Assembly: GCA_037355855.1 (NCBI GenBank)
Contig: CM074768.1
Location: 1,488,001 to 1,552,000, forward strand
Length of the DNA: 64,000 nucleotides
Direction of reading: 5' to 3'
Source of the DNA: Pseudo-nitzschia pungens
Taxonomy: Eukaryota; Bacillariophyta; Bacillariophyceae; Bacillariales; Bacillariaceae
Part shown: in pieces, positions 10,921-20,053 of the stretch
Numbering within the stretch: the stretch's first letter is position 1
Layout: every line of letters begins with the position of its first letter
Program-made: the position numbers and the translations under genes
Notes under the pieces: model-generated
What the model saw: the letters and a program-made list of their open reading frames with translations, nothing else
Databases searched by the model: none
Told to the model about the DNA's origin: nothing

Positions 10921-11583
10921 ATGTCGGGTTATGATCGTCACCAACATCTCAAACGTAGACGATTATTGAACGAAGATGATCTCGTTGTCCCCTCAGATTA
11001 CCCCTCCCCACTGCCACTGAGGAATCGAACTTCTCGTGTTTTTGCACTACCACAAGTACTTCCATCTAGTCCGCAGCAAAGAGTCGAAGCGCAGCAGCGG
11101 TATGAAGAGAACTCGAACATCATTACATATAAGAGCAACGATGAAAATTGCGATGACGATGAAGAAATCATTTCTTCACCTCCTTCGGCTCGGATTATTG
11201 TGGAACCTCTTGTACAGAATAAGAAAACAAACAACCCGTCAACCGGACTCATTGTTGAGCAGATTAAAGGGAATTTCACTTCTGCGTCTATTCCAAAGTT
11301 TGTCAATTCACCTCTGACATCTGAAAACATCGAAAGCGCCCTTTCCTTACTGGATCGCAACATTGTGGAAAAACACAACTCTAGCGATGAGCTGCTGCAA
11401 GTTTTTCACGATTTATACCGATGGTCTCGATTGGAAGATCGAAACCAGAACAATTATTTCAAGCACGAGTTTGTTTGGGAACTTTCCGGGATTTCAAGAG
11501 TTTTAAAGTTTCTCAAGGCGCACAAGATGGGGGAAGATTTTCTCTGTCAGCTACTGCAAACAGACCTTCCATTCAATGAATAA
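10921..11583 (+). CDS. hypothetical protein, 220 residues
   Basis: Not recognised. The reading frame has balanced codon use unlike the surrounding repeats, a plausible ATG and a stop at 11581-11583. The N-terminal half is polar and likely disordered: basic KRRR near residue 12, a Pro-rich stretch (VPSDYPSPLPL), and an acidic run (ENCDDDEEII) at about 75-85. The C-terminal half (about residues 130-215) looks helical, with WSRLEDRNQNNYFKHEFVW followed by ISRVLKFLKAHK, which resembles one helical hairpin of ARM/HEAT-type proteins, but this is only an impression. The gene may be longer: an open stretch just downstream (about 11665-11790) could be another exon. No signal peptide or membrane segment is visible. 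It lies between the foldback element and Sec61-beta. Confidence 0.6.
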   Translation: MSGYDRHQHLKRRRLLNEDDLVVPSDYPSPLPLRNRTSRVFALPQVLPSSPQQRVEAQQRYEENSNIITYKSNDENCDDDEEIISSPPSARIIVEPLVQNKKTNNPSTGLIVEQIKGNFTSASIPKFVNSPLTSENIESALSLLDRNIVEKHNSSDELLQVFHDLYRWSRLEDRNQNNYFKHEFVWELSGISRVLKFLKAHKMGEDFLCQLLQTDLPFNE

Positions 11584-12603
11584 ATTCATGATGATAAATT
11601 CACAATGAATACATTCATCGTGAACTCTGCCATTGTAGGGACAAAAAGATTCAAAATGGCTTTTACCTGAAGTGCTTTGCAAATGGGCGCCGAGCACTGC
11701 CAACAGGGATTCTACGAAATCTATTCCGTGTTGCAACTAGAACTGACGAAAGCTGTAGCATTTGCGAGAAGATATGTCATAGGTAGTAAATACTTGTGCT
11801 GATAGGTTGCTACATTTACCAAATATGCAGTCGATACCGTGGAAATTCGTATCAACCAAATCTACCCTTTGGTTTTGACATACTTCAAGTATCGATTGAA
11901 AAAATGAAAACCGTATGTACTGGGGCACGTCACAAACAAATTTTGTACATCATAAAGAAAACATAAAACAAGAAGCTTTTTGGTCATAAATCGAACCATT
12001 ATTACTTCCTCTTCTGTTGGGATCCAATGACGATCTGTACGTGTACCCGTCGTTGGATATTTCAGAGCATTTCCGCTGCAAGTAAACACATTTCTCTTCT
12101 CATTGTATTGGCCAAAAAAACAAGAATACGAGCCAGTTCATATTGTCATTTTAGATTGTCATATTAGAGCTTTTTGGGTTTTTGTGTACAAAATGTTGCT
12201 CTGCTGATCGATACCAGTGTCAGAGAGGACATTCGCTGGGTTTCCTCATCCCTGAAAGGCTGGTATTTACTGAAGCAAACTGTGTGGACATAAAATACGA
12301 AAGCGCTTGGCCAACAACTAGAGTTGATATCAGTTGAGTGCTCCATATTCTTTCTGTGCTCCTTCAAATGTTTTGGATACCATTCTGTTCGCGTTTAATT
12401 AACTCCCCAAGATGTTCAGACGGCGTGTTTCAATGATCGTGAGAAGAGGATACGCAAGTGCTATGTTAAAGAAATGAGTTCTTTCTATTGATACTGATAC
12501 TGTGTAACTATATATGAATCTTGGAACCATCCGTTGAGCTGTGACCGATTCTTCTGTTCCTTCCCTAGTTTGCAATCTAGCTGTTTAGCAGGCTATGACT
12601 TGA
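11584..12603. other. intergenic stretch without a supported gene
   Basis: About 1 kb with short ORFs only, none recognisable. Part of 11660-11790 is open in one plus-strand frame and could be a second exon of the upstream gene; the rest is featureless to the eye. Confidence 0.4.
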
Positions 12604-12900
12604 TTACGAACGGAACTTTCCAATGATGTGGAGGACAACGACAGATCCAACAAAGGAAAGGCTTGCAATCAGAACTGTGGTCGGTCCAATCTGCAGACCG
12701 GGAGAATCGTCTGTGTAGAATTGAAGAATGTTGTTCCCGGCTCCTGCAGGTCGGCCTCCACCGCCACCTCCGGCTCGTGCTGCTGCGCGTCGTTGAGTTG
12801 CCTGATTTTGTAAACGGTAGTTAGTGAGTTTATATACAAAGACCACAAAAGGACACGAGCGTGAGAGACGTGGTTGTGCTTGTGTTCCAAAAGACGACAC
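12604..12900 (-). CDS. SEC61B: Sec61-beta subunit of the ER protein translocon (3' exon certain, 5' part uncertain)
   Basis: Small tail-anchored subunit of the Sec61 channel in the endoplasmic reticulum membrane. The diagnostic C-terminus is present: a Gly/Ala/Arg-rich cytosolic segment, then NNILQFYTDDSPGLQIGP and one membrane segment (TTVLIASLSFVGSVVVLHI) ending GKFRS, matching the family signature YTDDSPGLKVGP plus tail anchor. The stop is at 12604-12606. Residues upstream of ATQRRAAARAG do not look like the family. A good 3' splice site (CTAAC branch-like sequence, then TTTACAAAATCAG) ends at 12802, so the certain exon is 12604-12801. An upstream exon probably lies near 12850-12890; its start is unresolved, and the frame at 12900 has no ATG, though CTGCAG before TGTCGTC could be another splice site. 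Confidence 0.85.
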   Translation of the reverse strand: MSSFGTQAQPRLSRSCPFVVFVYKLTNYRLQNQATQRRAAARAGGGGGGRPAGAGNNILQFYTDDSPGLQIGPTTVLIASLSFVGSVVVLHIIGKFRS

Positions 12901-14960
12901 TGCAGGAAAGATTCAGAGACGTTTGCAAGGACAAAGGGAAGGTATTCCACTATCACATCACATTACATCGCTTTAGTAACAAGTCCAAAAAAGAGAGACA
13001 GGAAATGGCGGACCCGAACGGATGTTGCGTAAGTCCGAAACTTGTGGAGAGAATTTGTCAACGTAGTCAAGCTGATCACAAGGTGAATTACACTCGTCCA
13101 CTGCCGTGTTCAAAACACAGAGCCAGTAAAAAGTCTTCAAATTAATTCAGTCATCGATTCTTGCAATTCTACAGGGTTGTCGAATATTCCCCCTCTATTC
13201 TTGTATTCCATCTGGTATTGATCGTTGAGTAAAGGCTGGGAATGTTCACCATGATTTTTCGACAATGAATTTGGTGAAATTCACTGCTCCATAGAGCGTC
13301 TCGCAGAAGGTCGTTTCACATGGATGGCCCCGTTTGAAACATACAGCCGGCATCATCGGTTCTGGAAGGGTCCATCCGCAGTAACGGAAGGAACACAAAC
13401 GTGAACGTAGAATGATGCGACGGAAATCCTACGATTTTCGAACGCTAATCTCTCTCCCAAATCTATCACTCTTTGTACACCCTTCACAGTTTTGTCGTCT
13501 TTCTGTGTAACTCTCTTTCCAACACCGAACCCTGTCTCCTCTGTCAATCTTTCTTGCGATGAAAGCTGCCCGCTTTGGCCTTCCTTTGTCATTTTGACAC
13601 ATTCGATACGACTGGAGGAAAGCTCTCGTGATCTTACCATTTTATTCAGTGCACTTCCACTTCGTTTTATTGTGAATACGAGCTAGTTTCTCATCTATTG
13701 GAAAAGTACGTAATCCTTAATGACCCTTCGACCCTGCTGAGAGAAGCCGTTCCTGTACGTAAGGCTACCGTTGTATTCTCAGTAACGGGGTCAATTTTTA
13801 TTATTGACAATCGCGGCATGACAAGTGCAGCCGCCGGTTATTTCAAAAGGAGAAATTCAAATCCAATGAGTCTGTCTTCGTCGGCAGCAACCAAGGGGAC
13901 AAATTTTTTCGTGCGGTTCGAAAGCATTCCTTTGTCCATACGTCACCCGTTTATCTGCTGCGCGCTGTATGACGAATAAAAGCACCTTACATACTACCGT
14001 ACCACGTACTTGTACATACGTTCTAAGACTCACCTTACCATCACGGTAAGGTTTACCGTACCAGTCAAAAACCTTCGGTGGGGTGCCGCGAACGCAAATA
14101 CGACAAACGAAGTTGGAGTGTACGCAGATCTGGTACGATATCATATCCTAGATTATATGCCTTCATTCTTTTTGGCGCACCCAAGGGACACGCATTAAAA
14201 ATGGATGACAGACAGGCGCACAGAAGGCCTATTTTGGAACTTGGAACCTTGTTTCGAAAAACAAAAAATGCTCTCTTTATTCCCTATCGACAATTTTTAG
14301 TGCGTGATTCTGGTTTTCAAGGTTCTGTTGAAATATGAAAGGGTGTTTTGAATCTGGAGGAGGCAAATATGTCTCCTCTCCAGATTCTGAAAAATCGGTT
14401 AATAGATTTGTATATCTGTGTATGTGAACACAAATAATGTAATATTACATGTGTATATTAGTTTCGGGAATCACTCATTAGCGGAAAGTAACAGAGATTA
14501 GTAGCAGAAATTAACAGACACAGACCCAAAAAAAAGAACCATAACCCCTTGTTTACCAAAAATTGACTCACAGTGTAGAGATCATGGAACCCCCTGATAC
14601 CGTAATCATTGGCTCCTATTGACTCACATAGAGGGGGGTTGGAAAAACTAGTTAAATAGATTTTTTTTGTGAGAAGACCATTGTTCTTTGGTTCTTCTGT
14701 TCTTCGGTTCTTCCAAAGATGCTTCTTTGACAACAACAGGTGACACTTTGCTTCTTGAAGAGAGTGGTCATCAGGACTACCAAAAAGGTCTTTGCTACTG
14801 TCTTGGTTGACGATTTGCGCAACGCACATTTTGTCCGACGTTCCGATGTTCCAGTACTAAAAATACGTATATTTCTACACAACTTTACCATGCGATATCT
14901 CACTCCCTTCTACACCCCCAACCACAATACCAGGACCTACACATACTAACAGCAACCTCG
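12901..14960. other. unassigned stretch with dispersed short repeats
   Basis: About 2 kb with only short ORFs (the longest about 95 residues, at 13353-13640 minus, 13698-13979 plus and 13857-14144 minus), none recognisable. It contains a GGTAAGGTTTACCG palindrome near 14044-14057, a copy of the dispersed sequence with GCAAATACGACAAACGAAGT (14093-14112) that recurs near 57850 and 58570, and a hairpin at about 14351-14387 (AATCTGGAGGAG against CTCCTCTCCAGATT) that could be a transcript end. Confidence 0.4.
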
Positions 14961-15268
14961 CCTTTTTGATTCTGCTATTAGTCCGATTGCTGGCTGCTTT
15001 GTTTGGTTGCTTTGGTTGCTTATTCACCACTTGACTGACGATAGGCAACAGCAGCAGCAGCACCAAAACCGACACATAATTTTCTACAGCACTTCCAGTA
15101 CAGATTTTATAGCAATTCAAAAATAATATTGTTGCCATACTTCTGCTTTGATCTGTTTCCAAGCTCCCCCTAAGGCCCTTAAGTATATCTTATACTTAAT
15201 GTTCTACACTGTTTCCAAGCTGCCTAAGTGATTTTCAGTTAACATTCTACATTCTACAAGGTTCCTTG

Positions 15269-15606
15269 TGTTATGGTCTAAGGTAGAATTAGATGGAGTA
15301 ATACGGAATAGAGGTATTTTAAAGATGAAAGGTTAATAAATTGTGTTACCAAAGAGAATGGTTGAATACTTTACGAGATGGGAATGATTCCTTGAGTATG
15401 GATGAACGATGGAATAATGATATATTATTCGGCGGGCATAATATCAATAATCGGCGAGTCATGGGAATCTTTGTTTGAATTGTATGTGTATTCTTGTACG
15501 TTGAATATTCAGTATATGTACATGAATATCATAGATACTGAAGTACATGCGGGACTCAATAATCATTTAGAGCCTCTCGTAGGGGTACCTACGTCAGCCC
15601 GTAACA
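15269..15606 (-). repeat. solo LTR with TSD CCTTG
   Basis: Plus-strand ends are TGTTATGGTC and CAGCCCGTAACA. The 5 bp on either side are CCTTG (15264-15268 and 15607-15611). Block L gives the empty site (AAGGAACCTTGAAG near 5600 on the plus strand). No internal region is present, so this is a solo LTR left by LTR-LTR recombination. It belongs to the same LTR group as 16383, 35321, 37655 and 62997. Confidence 0.92.
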
Positions 15607-16382
15607 CCTTGCTAAGTCCCTTACGTCTTTTCAAGTTGAAAGTACAGAATGGCCCCTTCCACTGTAGGAATATTTCTACAAGAAATTCCAGCTGTCGTTT
15701 GTTTTTAAAGTACATTGCCCTGCTGGACCATAAGTGTTTTTGCTTATGGTTCTACTGTTTTTTTGACCCAAGCCCCAAGTATAGTTTGCTTAAGGCTTCA
15801 CTACCTACATAACCCTCTCAGGTGTACAGTATAAATGTCATCTGTTTTCAAGTCTACTGCCCTGCTGGACCATAAGTGTTTTGGCTTAAGGTCCTACTGT
15901 TTTCTGGCCCAAGTCCCAAAGCCGCTAAGTACAGTTTGCTTAAGGCTCCACTACCTACATAACCCTCTCAGGTGCACACTTCAACTGTTATCTGTTTTCA
16001 AGTCTACAGCCCTGCTGGACCATAAGTATTTTTGCTTATGGTCCTACTGTTTTCTGACCCAAGCCCCAAAGCCGCTAAGTACAGTTCGCTTAAGGCTCCA
16101 CCACCTACATATACCTCTCAGGTGTACAGTATAAATGTCATCTGTTTTCAAGTTTACTGCCCTATTGGACCATAAGTGTTCTTGCTTATGGTCCTACTGT
16201 TTTCTTACCCAAGCCCCATTTTCGCTAAGTATTCTTTACTTAATGCACCACCCCCTACATATACCCTTCCAGTTCACAGTACAGTTGTGACCTCTTTTCA
16301 AGCCTACAGCCCTGATGGTATTTAAGTGTTCTCACTTAGAGCCCTTGTTCCCAAGCTACTACAAAGTTCTAACAGGAGACAG

Positions 16383-16730
16383 TGTGACCGGCTGATGTAG
16401 GTACCCTACGAGAGGCTCTAAATGATTCATTGAACCTGCATGTGCTCCAAGACACAAGAATATATATGTAATATTCATGTATATATACACTGAATATTCA
16501 ACAAATATGGAGATAAACAAAGATTCCTGTGACTCAACGATTATTGATATTATGCCTGACAAATAATGTATCATTATTTGATCATTCATCCCATACTCAA
16601 GAAATCATTCCCATCTCGTAAAGTATTCAACCATTCACAATTTATTAATCACACGCAATTTATTAACCTTTCATCTTTAAAATATCTCAATCCAGCGTTA
16701 CTCCATCTAATTCTACCTTAGACCATAACA
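16383..16730 (+). repeat. solo LTR with TSD GACAG
   Basis: Starts TGTGACCGGCTGATG and ends TTAGACCATAACA. The flanks GACAG (16378-16382) and GACAG (16731-16735) are a perfect 5-bp duplication. The uninterrupted counterpart is in block L near 4962 (ACAGCTGTCCTCCTGTTAG). It is the same LTR group as the solo LTR at 15269 but in opposite orientation. Confidence 0.92.
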
Positions 16731-17242
16731 GACAGCAGCTGTTACGAATTTGGTAGTAGGCTCCACTGCTTATATGTGTTATACCGGTACCCGTAGGTAC
16801 CAATACGAGCATTACCTGGGAATTTTGCTTGTGTTCTTTTGGTAAGGAATGTGCTTGGGGCTGACTACTCGCATTACTGATGCTGCAATCCAGCATTCAG
16901 AGAGGAGTTTTGCTTGCGTCAGCTGACCACTAGCATTACTGATACTATGTATCTGAGGAAGGGTTTTGCTTGTGTCAGCTGACCACTAGCATTGCAGATG
17001 CTGAAAAACAGCATTGGAGGGACAGTTTGGCTTGTGTCTTTCCCTTTCATGTTCTTGTTACTCCATCTCCTGTACGCCTTGCCACAGCAGTGTCTGTTGT
17101 GCATTGGACTGGTTCGTTTTTCCCTGATTGTTTCCAAGGTTTGTTTGCAAAATTGTTGTTTTACAACTTGGGGCCTAAACTCTCTTTGATTGAGGGGACG
17201 CGTCGTTCTACAACTTGGGGCCTAAACTCTCTTTGATTGAGG

Positions 17243-17520
17243 CAAGGATAAACTTAGGGCAAGGCAAGTGCGAAAGGCAATGTAAGATTGTATGATCCGT
17301 ACCATTGACCCAAGCCTACCATTGTCCAGTGCCCTAGTCAACAGAGCTGAACAGTGAGGAATGAGCAGGTACAGTAGAATGTAGAGTAGTAGGCAGGGTT
17401 GCTGAGCAGGGGTCTTTGGTATGGATACTATTCTCATTGTTTTCGCAAAGAGCGAGCCTTAAAGCTGTCTACATGAATGACCGACAATGGCGGTCTGAGA
17501 AAAAGTAATCACCTCCAATA
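17243..17520. other. unassigned flank between block R and element A
   Basis: About 280 bp without a recognisable gene or repeat; it carries the left target duplication of element A at its end. Confidence 0.4.
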
Positions 17521-17525
17521 ACAAC

Positions 17526-17796
17526 TGTGATGGGCTAGCGTAGCTAGCAGTCACGATGAAATAATTAGTAATCGAATCCCACATGTAAGCCACCCGGCGT
17601 GACATACTGACCGGTGTTTGAATTCAAACTGTAAGCCGGACAGCCGAGCAATGCATGTGTGCCGATATTCAAATAGGAGCGGGACATGCTCGTGTATATT
17701 TAAACGTTCACACGAAAATCGTTAAGCTCTCTTAAGAGTTAAAACTTTAGTCACAATTTTCATACCACTCCAAAATTTCTACTCTAGACCGTAACA
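17526..17796 (+). repeat. 5' LTR of element A
   Basis: Starts TGTGATGGGCTAGC, ends CTCTAGACCGTAACA, preceded by ACAAC. A TATTTAAA sequence near 17696 may be part of the promoter. Confidence 0.93.
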
Positions 17797-17808
17797 CAGT
17801 AATTACTG
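17797..17808 (+). promoter_or_regulatory. palindromic primer-site region of element A
   Basis: CAGTAATTACTG directly follows the CA end of the 5' LTR, the position of the primer-binding site. It is a perfect 12-bp palindrome (14 bp with the neighbouring A and T). The same sequence holds the same position at 2251-2262, 3929-3940, 31280-31291, 32178-32189 and 35672-35683. Confidence 0.75.
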
Positions 17809-17927
17809 TTTGTGCTTTACAGTAGAAAACAGTAGAATTCAGTACTGAACCAAAACAATCGAACAAACATACCTTACCCTCAACAACAGAGGAACCTTTA
17901 TCCCCAGCAAGCTGTAACCGACGCAAC

Positions 17928-18455
17928 ATGGCAGGCATCTACAGAGACCCCCCTATCACCTACAAGAGCTCTTTCGATCGAACCAAGCCCAAGCTCTTCA
18001 CCCTTTACAATGTCGACGATGACCGAACGGACAGCATGAAAGTCCCCCTGTTCACAGAGACAGGAGGTCTCGAAGAATTGCTCAAGAGCAACAAGAACAA
18101 CAACAAACAACAGAAGCGCTCAAACAACAACAACAACAACAGCAACAGCGACTCGCGTAAGCGCAACTCCCATTCCAACCACAAGGGGAACAACAACAAG
18201 AAGAAGTCCAATCCCTGCAGGATACCCGGCCACAATCATGATTGGTCAGAGTGCTCAAAGAACAAGTACTCCAAGAATTACAACAAGCCTCCTCAATCCA
18301 GACAAGCTGAGACCTTCCACACCCAAGCTCACCTTGTCTCCGGAAGCAATGAAGCCTTCCAAGCCCACATGAGAGCAGCAATGGAATCATACCATACAGC
18401 GCACGGAGGCCGTACCGAAAGAAGTATCGATGGGGAACTTGTCTGGCTCCCCTGA
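17928..18455 (+). CDS. gag: gag of element A lacking its capsid core
   Basis: The ATG begins MAGIYRDPPITYKSSFDRTKPK, as in the other gags. At GGLEELL (about residue 46) the frame jumps directly to KSNKNNNKQQ. Compared with element C gag (348 codons) about 170 residues are missing in frame: the segment from FVEESFRNAAK through IVDHMSCHKHQANK. The remaining protein (175 residues) keeps the N-terminus, the Asn/Lys-rich basic linker, the zinc-like motif C-x5-H-x-H-x4-C and the C-terminus ending VWLP. It probably cannot build particles alone but could still bind RNA. The stop is UGA (18453-18455) with pol in the same frame. Confidence 0.85.
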   Translation: MAGIYRDPPITYKSSFDRTKPKLFTLYNVDDDRTDSMKVPLFTETGGLEELLKSNKNNNKQQKRSNNNNNNSNSDSRKRNSHSNHKGNNNKKKSNPCRIPGHNHDWSECSKNKYSKNYNKPPQSRQAETFHTQAHLVSGSNEAFQAHMRAAMESYHTAHGGRTERSIDGELVWLP

Positions 18456-18986
18456 CTCGCTTCCCACCGGGCCAAGCCCCAGAAGCCCCCGGCTTCAACC
18501 AAACCAGCAATCACCTTGCCTCCGGCTCCCCAGGAACTGGATGCCAGCACAGCCCTGCTGTCTGGGATGACGCATGGAGGAAATCTCCCAGATAAAGAGG
18601 GGAAGGAACCTACAGGATGGAGTATTCCTGTTGAAAGCTCAGTCAAGCCTGCCACAGCAGCAGCAAAAACAATTGTTCGGAACATCCTACAGGATATATC
18701 GAACGTGGATCCGAATTGATCCAAGGGTACAGACGCATCAGCATCGATCAACGCGATCGATCCAAACAAGACAGCAGCAACAAATAGACCAACCTTGTCC
18801 CTGGCAAGAAATTGGTCTACCGGTACAGCAAAAAACCTCTATTGCAATCCCGGAAACTCCAAAGACTACACCAAAGGAGGTGCGTTGGAGCAAAATTATT
18901 TAAAACTGCTGTCGACTACTGGAAATCCAGTAGAACAGACATCCAATAAGAGCAACGTGGCTCCTATTGTTCTAACCAACATACAG
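18456..18986 (+). pseudogene. pol: linker at the start of pol of element A
   Basis: In frame with gag after the UGA: KPAITLPPAPQELDAS and the following linker, shared with elements R1, C and E. An in-frame TGA at about 18718 (after NVDPN) is also present at the same place in element C. The frame resumes with LARNWSTGTAKNLYCNPGNS and is cut at 18986 by the MITE, just before the protease. Confidence 0.75.
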
Positions 18987-20053
18987 GGCCCTCCGGAACT
19001 GAAAAAAAATCGCGCGTACCGCACTTTGTGTTGAGTCCCGTTAAAAAAAATCAATTTTTACAACCGTGCGGTTCCCTAATATAAAAGGGGGAAAATAATT
19101 TTTTAAGGGGTAAAAAACGTGGGTTTTTTTTCACCATCAATAACCCACGAGTTGCAACGTGGGTTTTTTTTCACCGTGAAAAACCCACTTGAACCCATGT
19201 GACTCCACGAACCCACGAATGGAATAATTGTGGGTTCATATGAACCCACGTTAACCCACGTTAACCCACAAAAATAACCCACGATAACCCACGATAACCC
19301 ACAAAAACCTACGAAAACCCACAAAATAACCCATGATAACCCACGACTTTTTTCCGTGAACCCACGAACCCACGATTGTGGGTCAACGTGAATGTTACAC
19401 TGACAACCAGTTGGATGTACAACACCCGGATGTACGGATCGAATTCAAAAACACCCGGATGTACTGGATCGATGGACGCAGATCGATCGAACGATTTTAA
19501 ATTCAAAAAGCACCCGGATGTACAGGATCGAATTCAAAAACATCCGGATGTACGGCAGATCGATCGAACGATTTTAAATTCAAAAAACACCTGGATGTAC
19601 GGATCGAATTCAAAAAGACCCGGATGTACGGCAGATCGATCGAACGATTTTAAATTCAAAACAAACCCGGATGTACGGATCGATGGACGCAGATCGATCG
19701 AACGATTTTAAAAACAAATATGGGTTCGTGGGTTCACGGAAAAAAAGTCGTGGGTTATCATGGGTTATTTCGTGGGTTTTAGTGGGTTTTCGTGGGTTTT
19801 CGTGGGTTATTTTTGTGGGTTCACGTGGGTTAATGTGGGTGAACGTGGTTTCATTCGTGGGTTTTTTTTCACGGTGAATAACCCACGAATGCAACGTGGG
19901 TTTTTTTTCACCGTGAAAAACCCACGTATTTTAGGGGGAGGAAAAAATAAAGGGTGCGGTCAGGGAGAATGAATGTAAGTTCACGCAAAACAAATCAGTC
20001 CCGAGTTGACACAAAATTGCATGCGCGCGCAAATTATTTAGTTCCGGAGGGCC
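18987..20053. mobile_element. foldback MITE with GGCCCTCCGGAACT termini and CAG target duplication
   Basis: The ends GGCCCTCCGGAACT and AGTTCCGGAGGGCC are perfect 14-bp inverted repeats. CAG flanks both sides (18984-18986 and 20054-20056), and removing the element and one CAG restores the protease reading seen in element E. Inside are inverted arrays of AACCCACG (19130-19385) and CGTGGGTT (19720-19925) around a centre (19400-19715) of tandem CCGGATGTAC / GATCGATCGAACGATTTTAAA units. There is no transposase ORF, so it is non-autonomous. A 3-bp duplication fits PIF/Harbinger-like or related DNA transposons; the superfamily is uncertain. Confidence 0.88.

Larger units (their letters stand above)
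15040..17242 (+). repeat. inverted repeat block R, counterpart of block L
   Basis: Reverse complement of 4395-5860, enlarged by two solo LTRs. It runs from the CAGCAGCAGC segment (about 15050) through five 150-bp tandem units (15640-16370) and the GCTGACCACTAGCATTRC repeats (about 16860-17000) to the doubled TACAACTTGGGGCCTAAACT unit (17160-17242). It ends at 17242 without the outer AGTCTGTAACC segment that block L has, so it is truncated. Confidence 0.75.

Noticed and set aside
13353..13979. Short ORFs of 93-95 residues on both strands between Sec61-beta and block R
   Set aside because: No recognisable motif and overlapping alternatives on both strands; not enough evidence for genes.
19130..19385. 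AACCCACG repeats considered as interstitial telomeric sequence
   Set aside because: The unit is not TTAGGG-like, is inverted around a centre, and lies within a MITE with precise ends.
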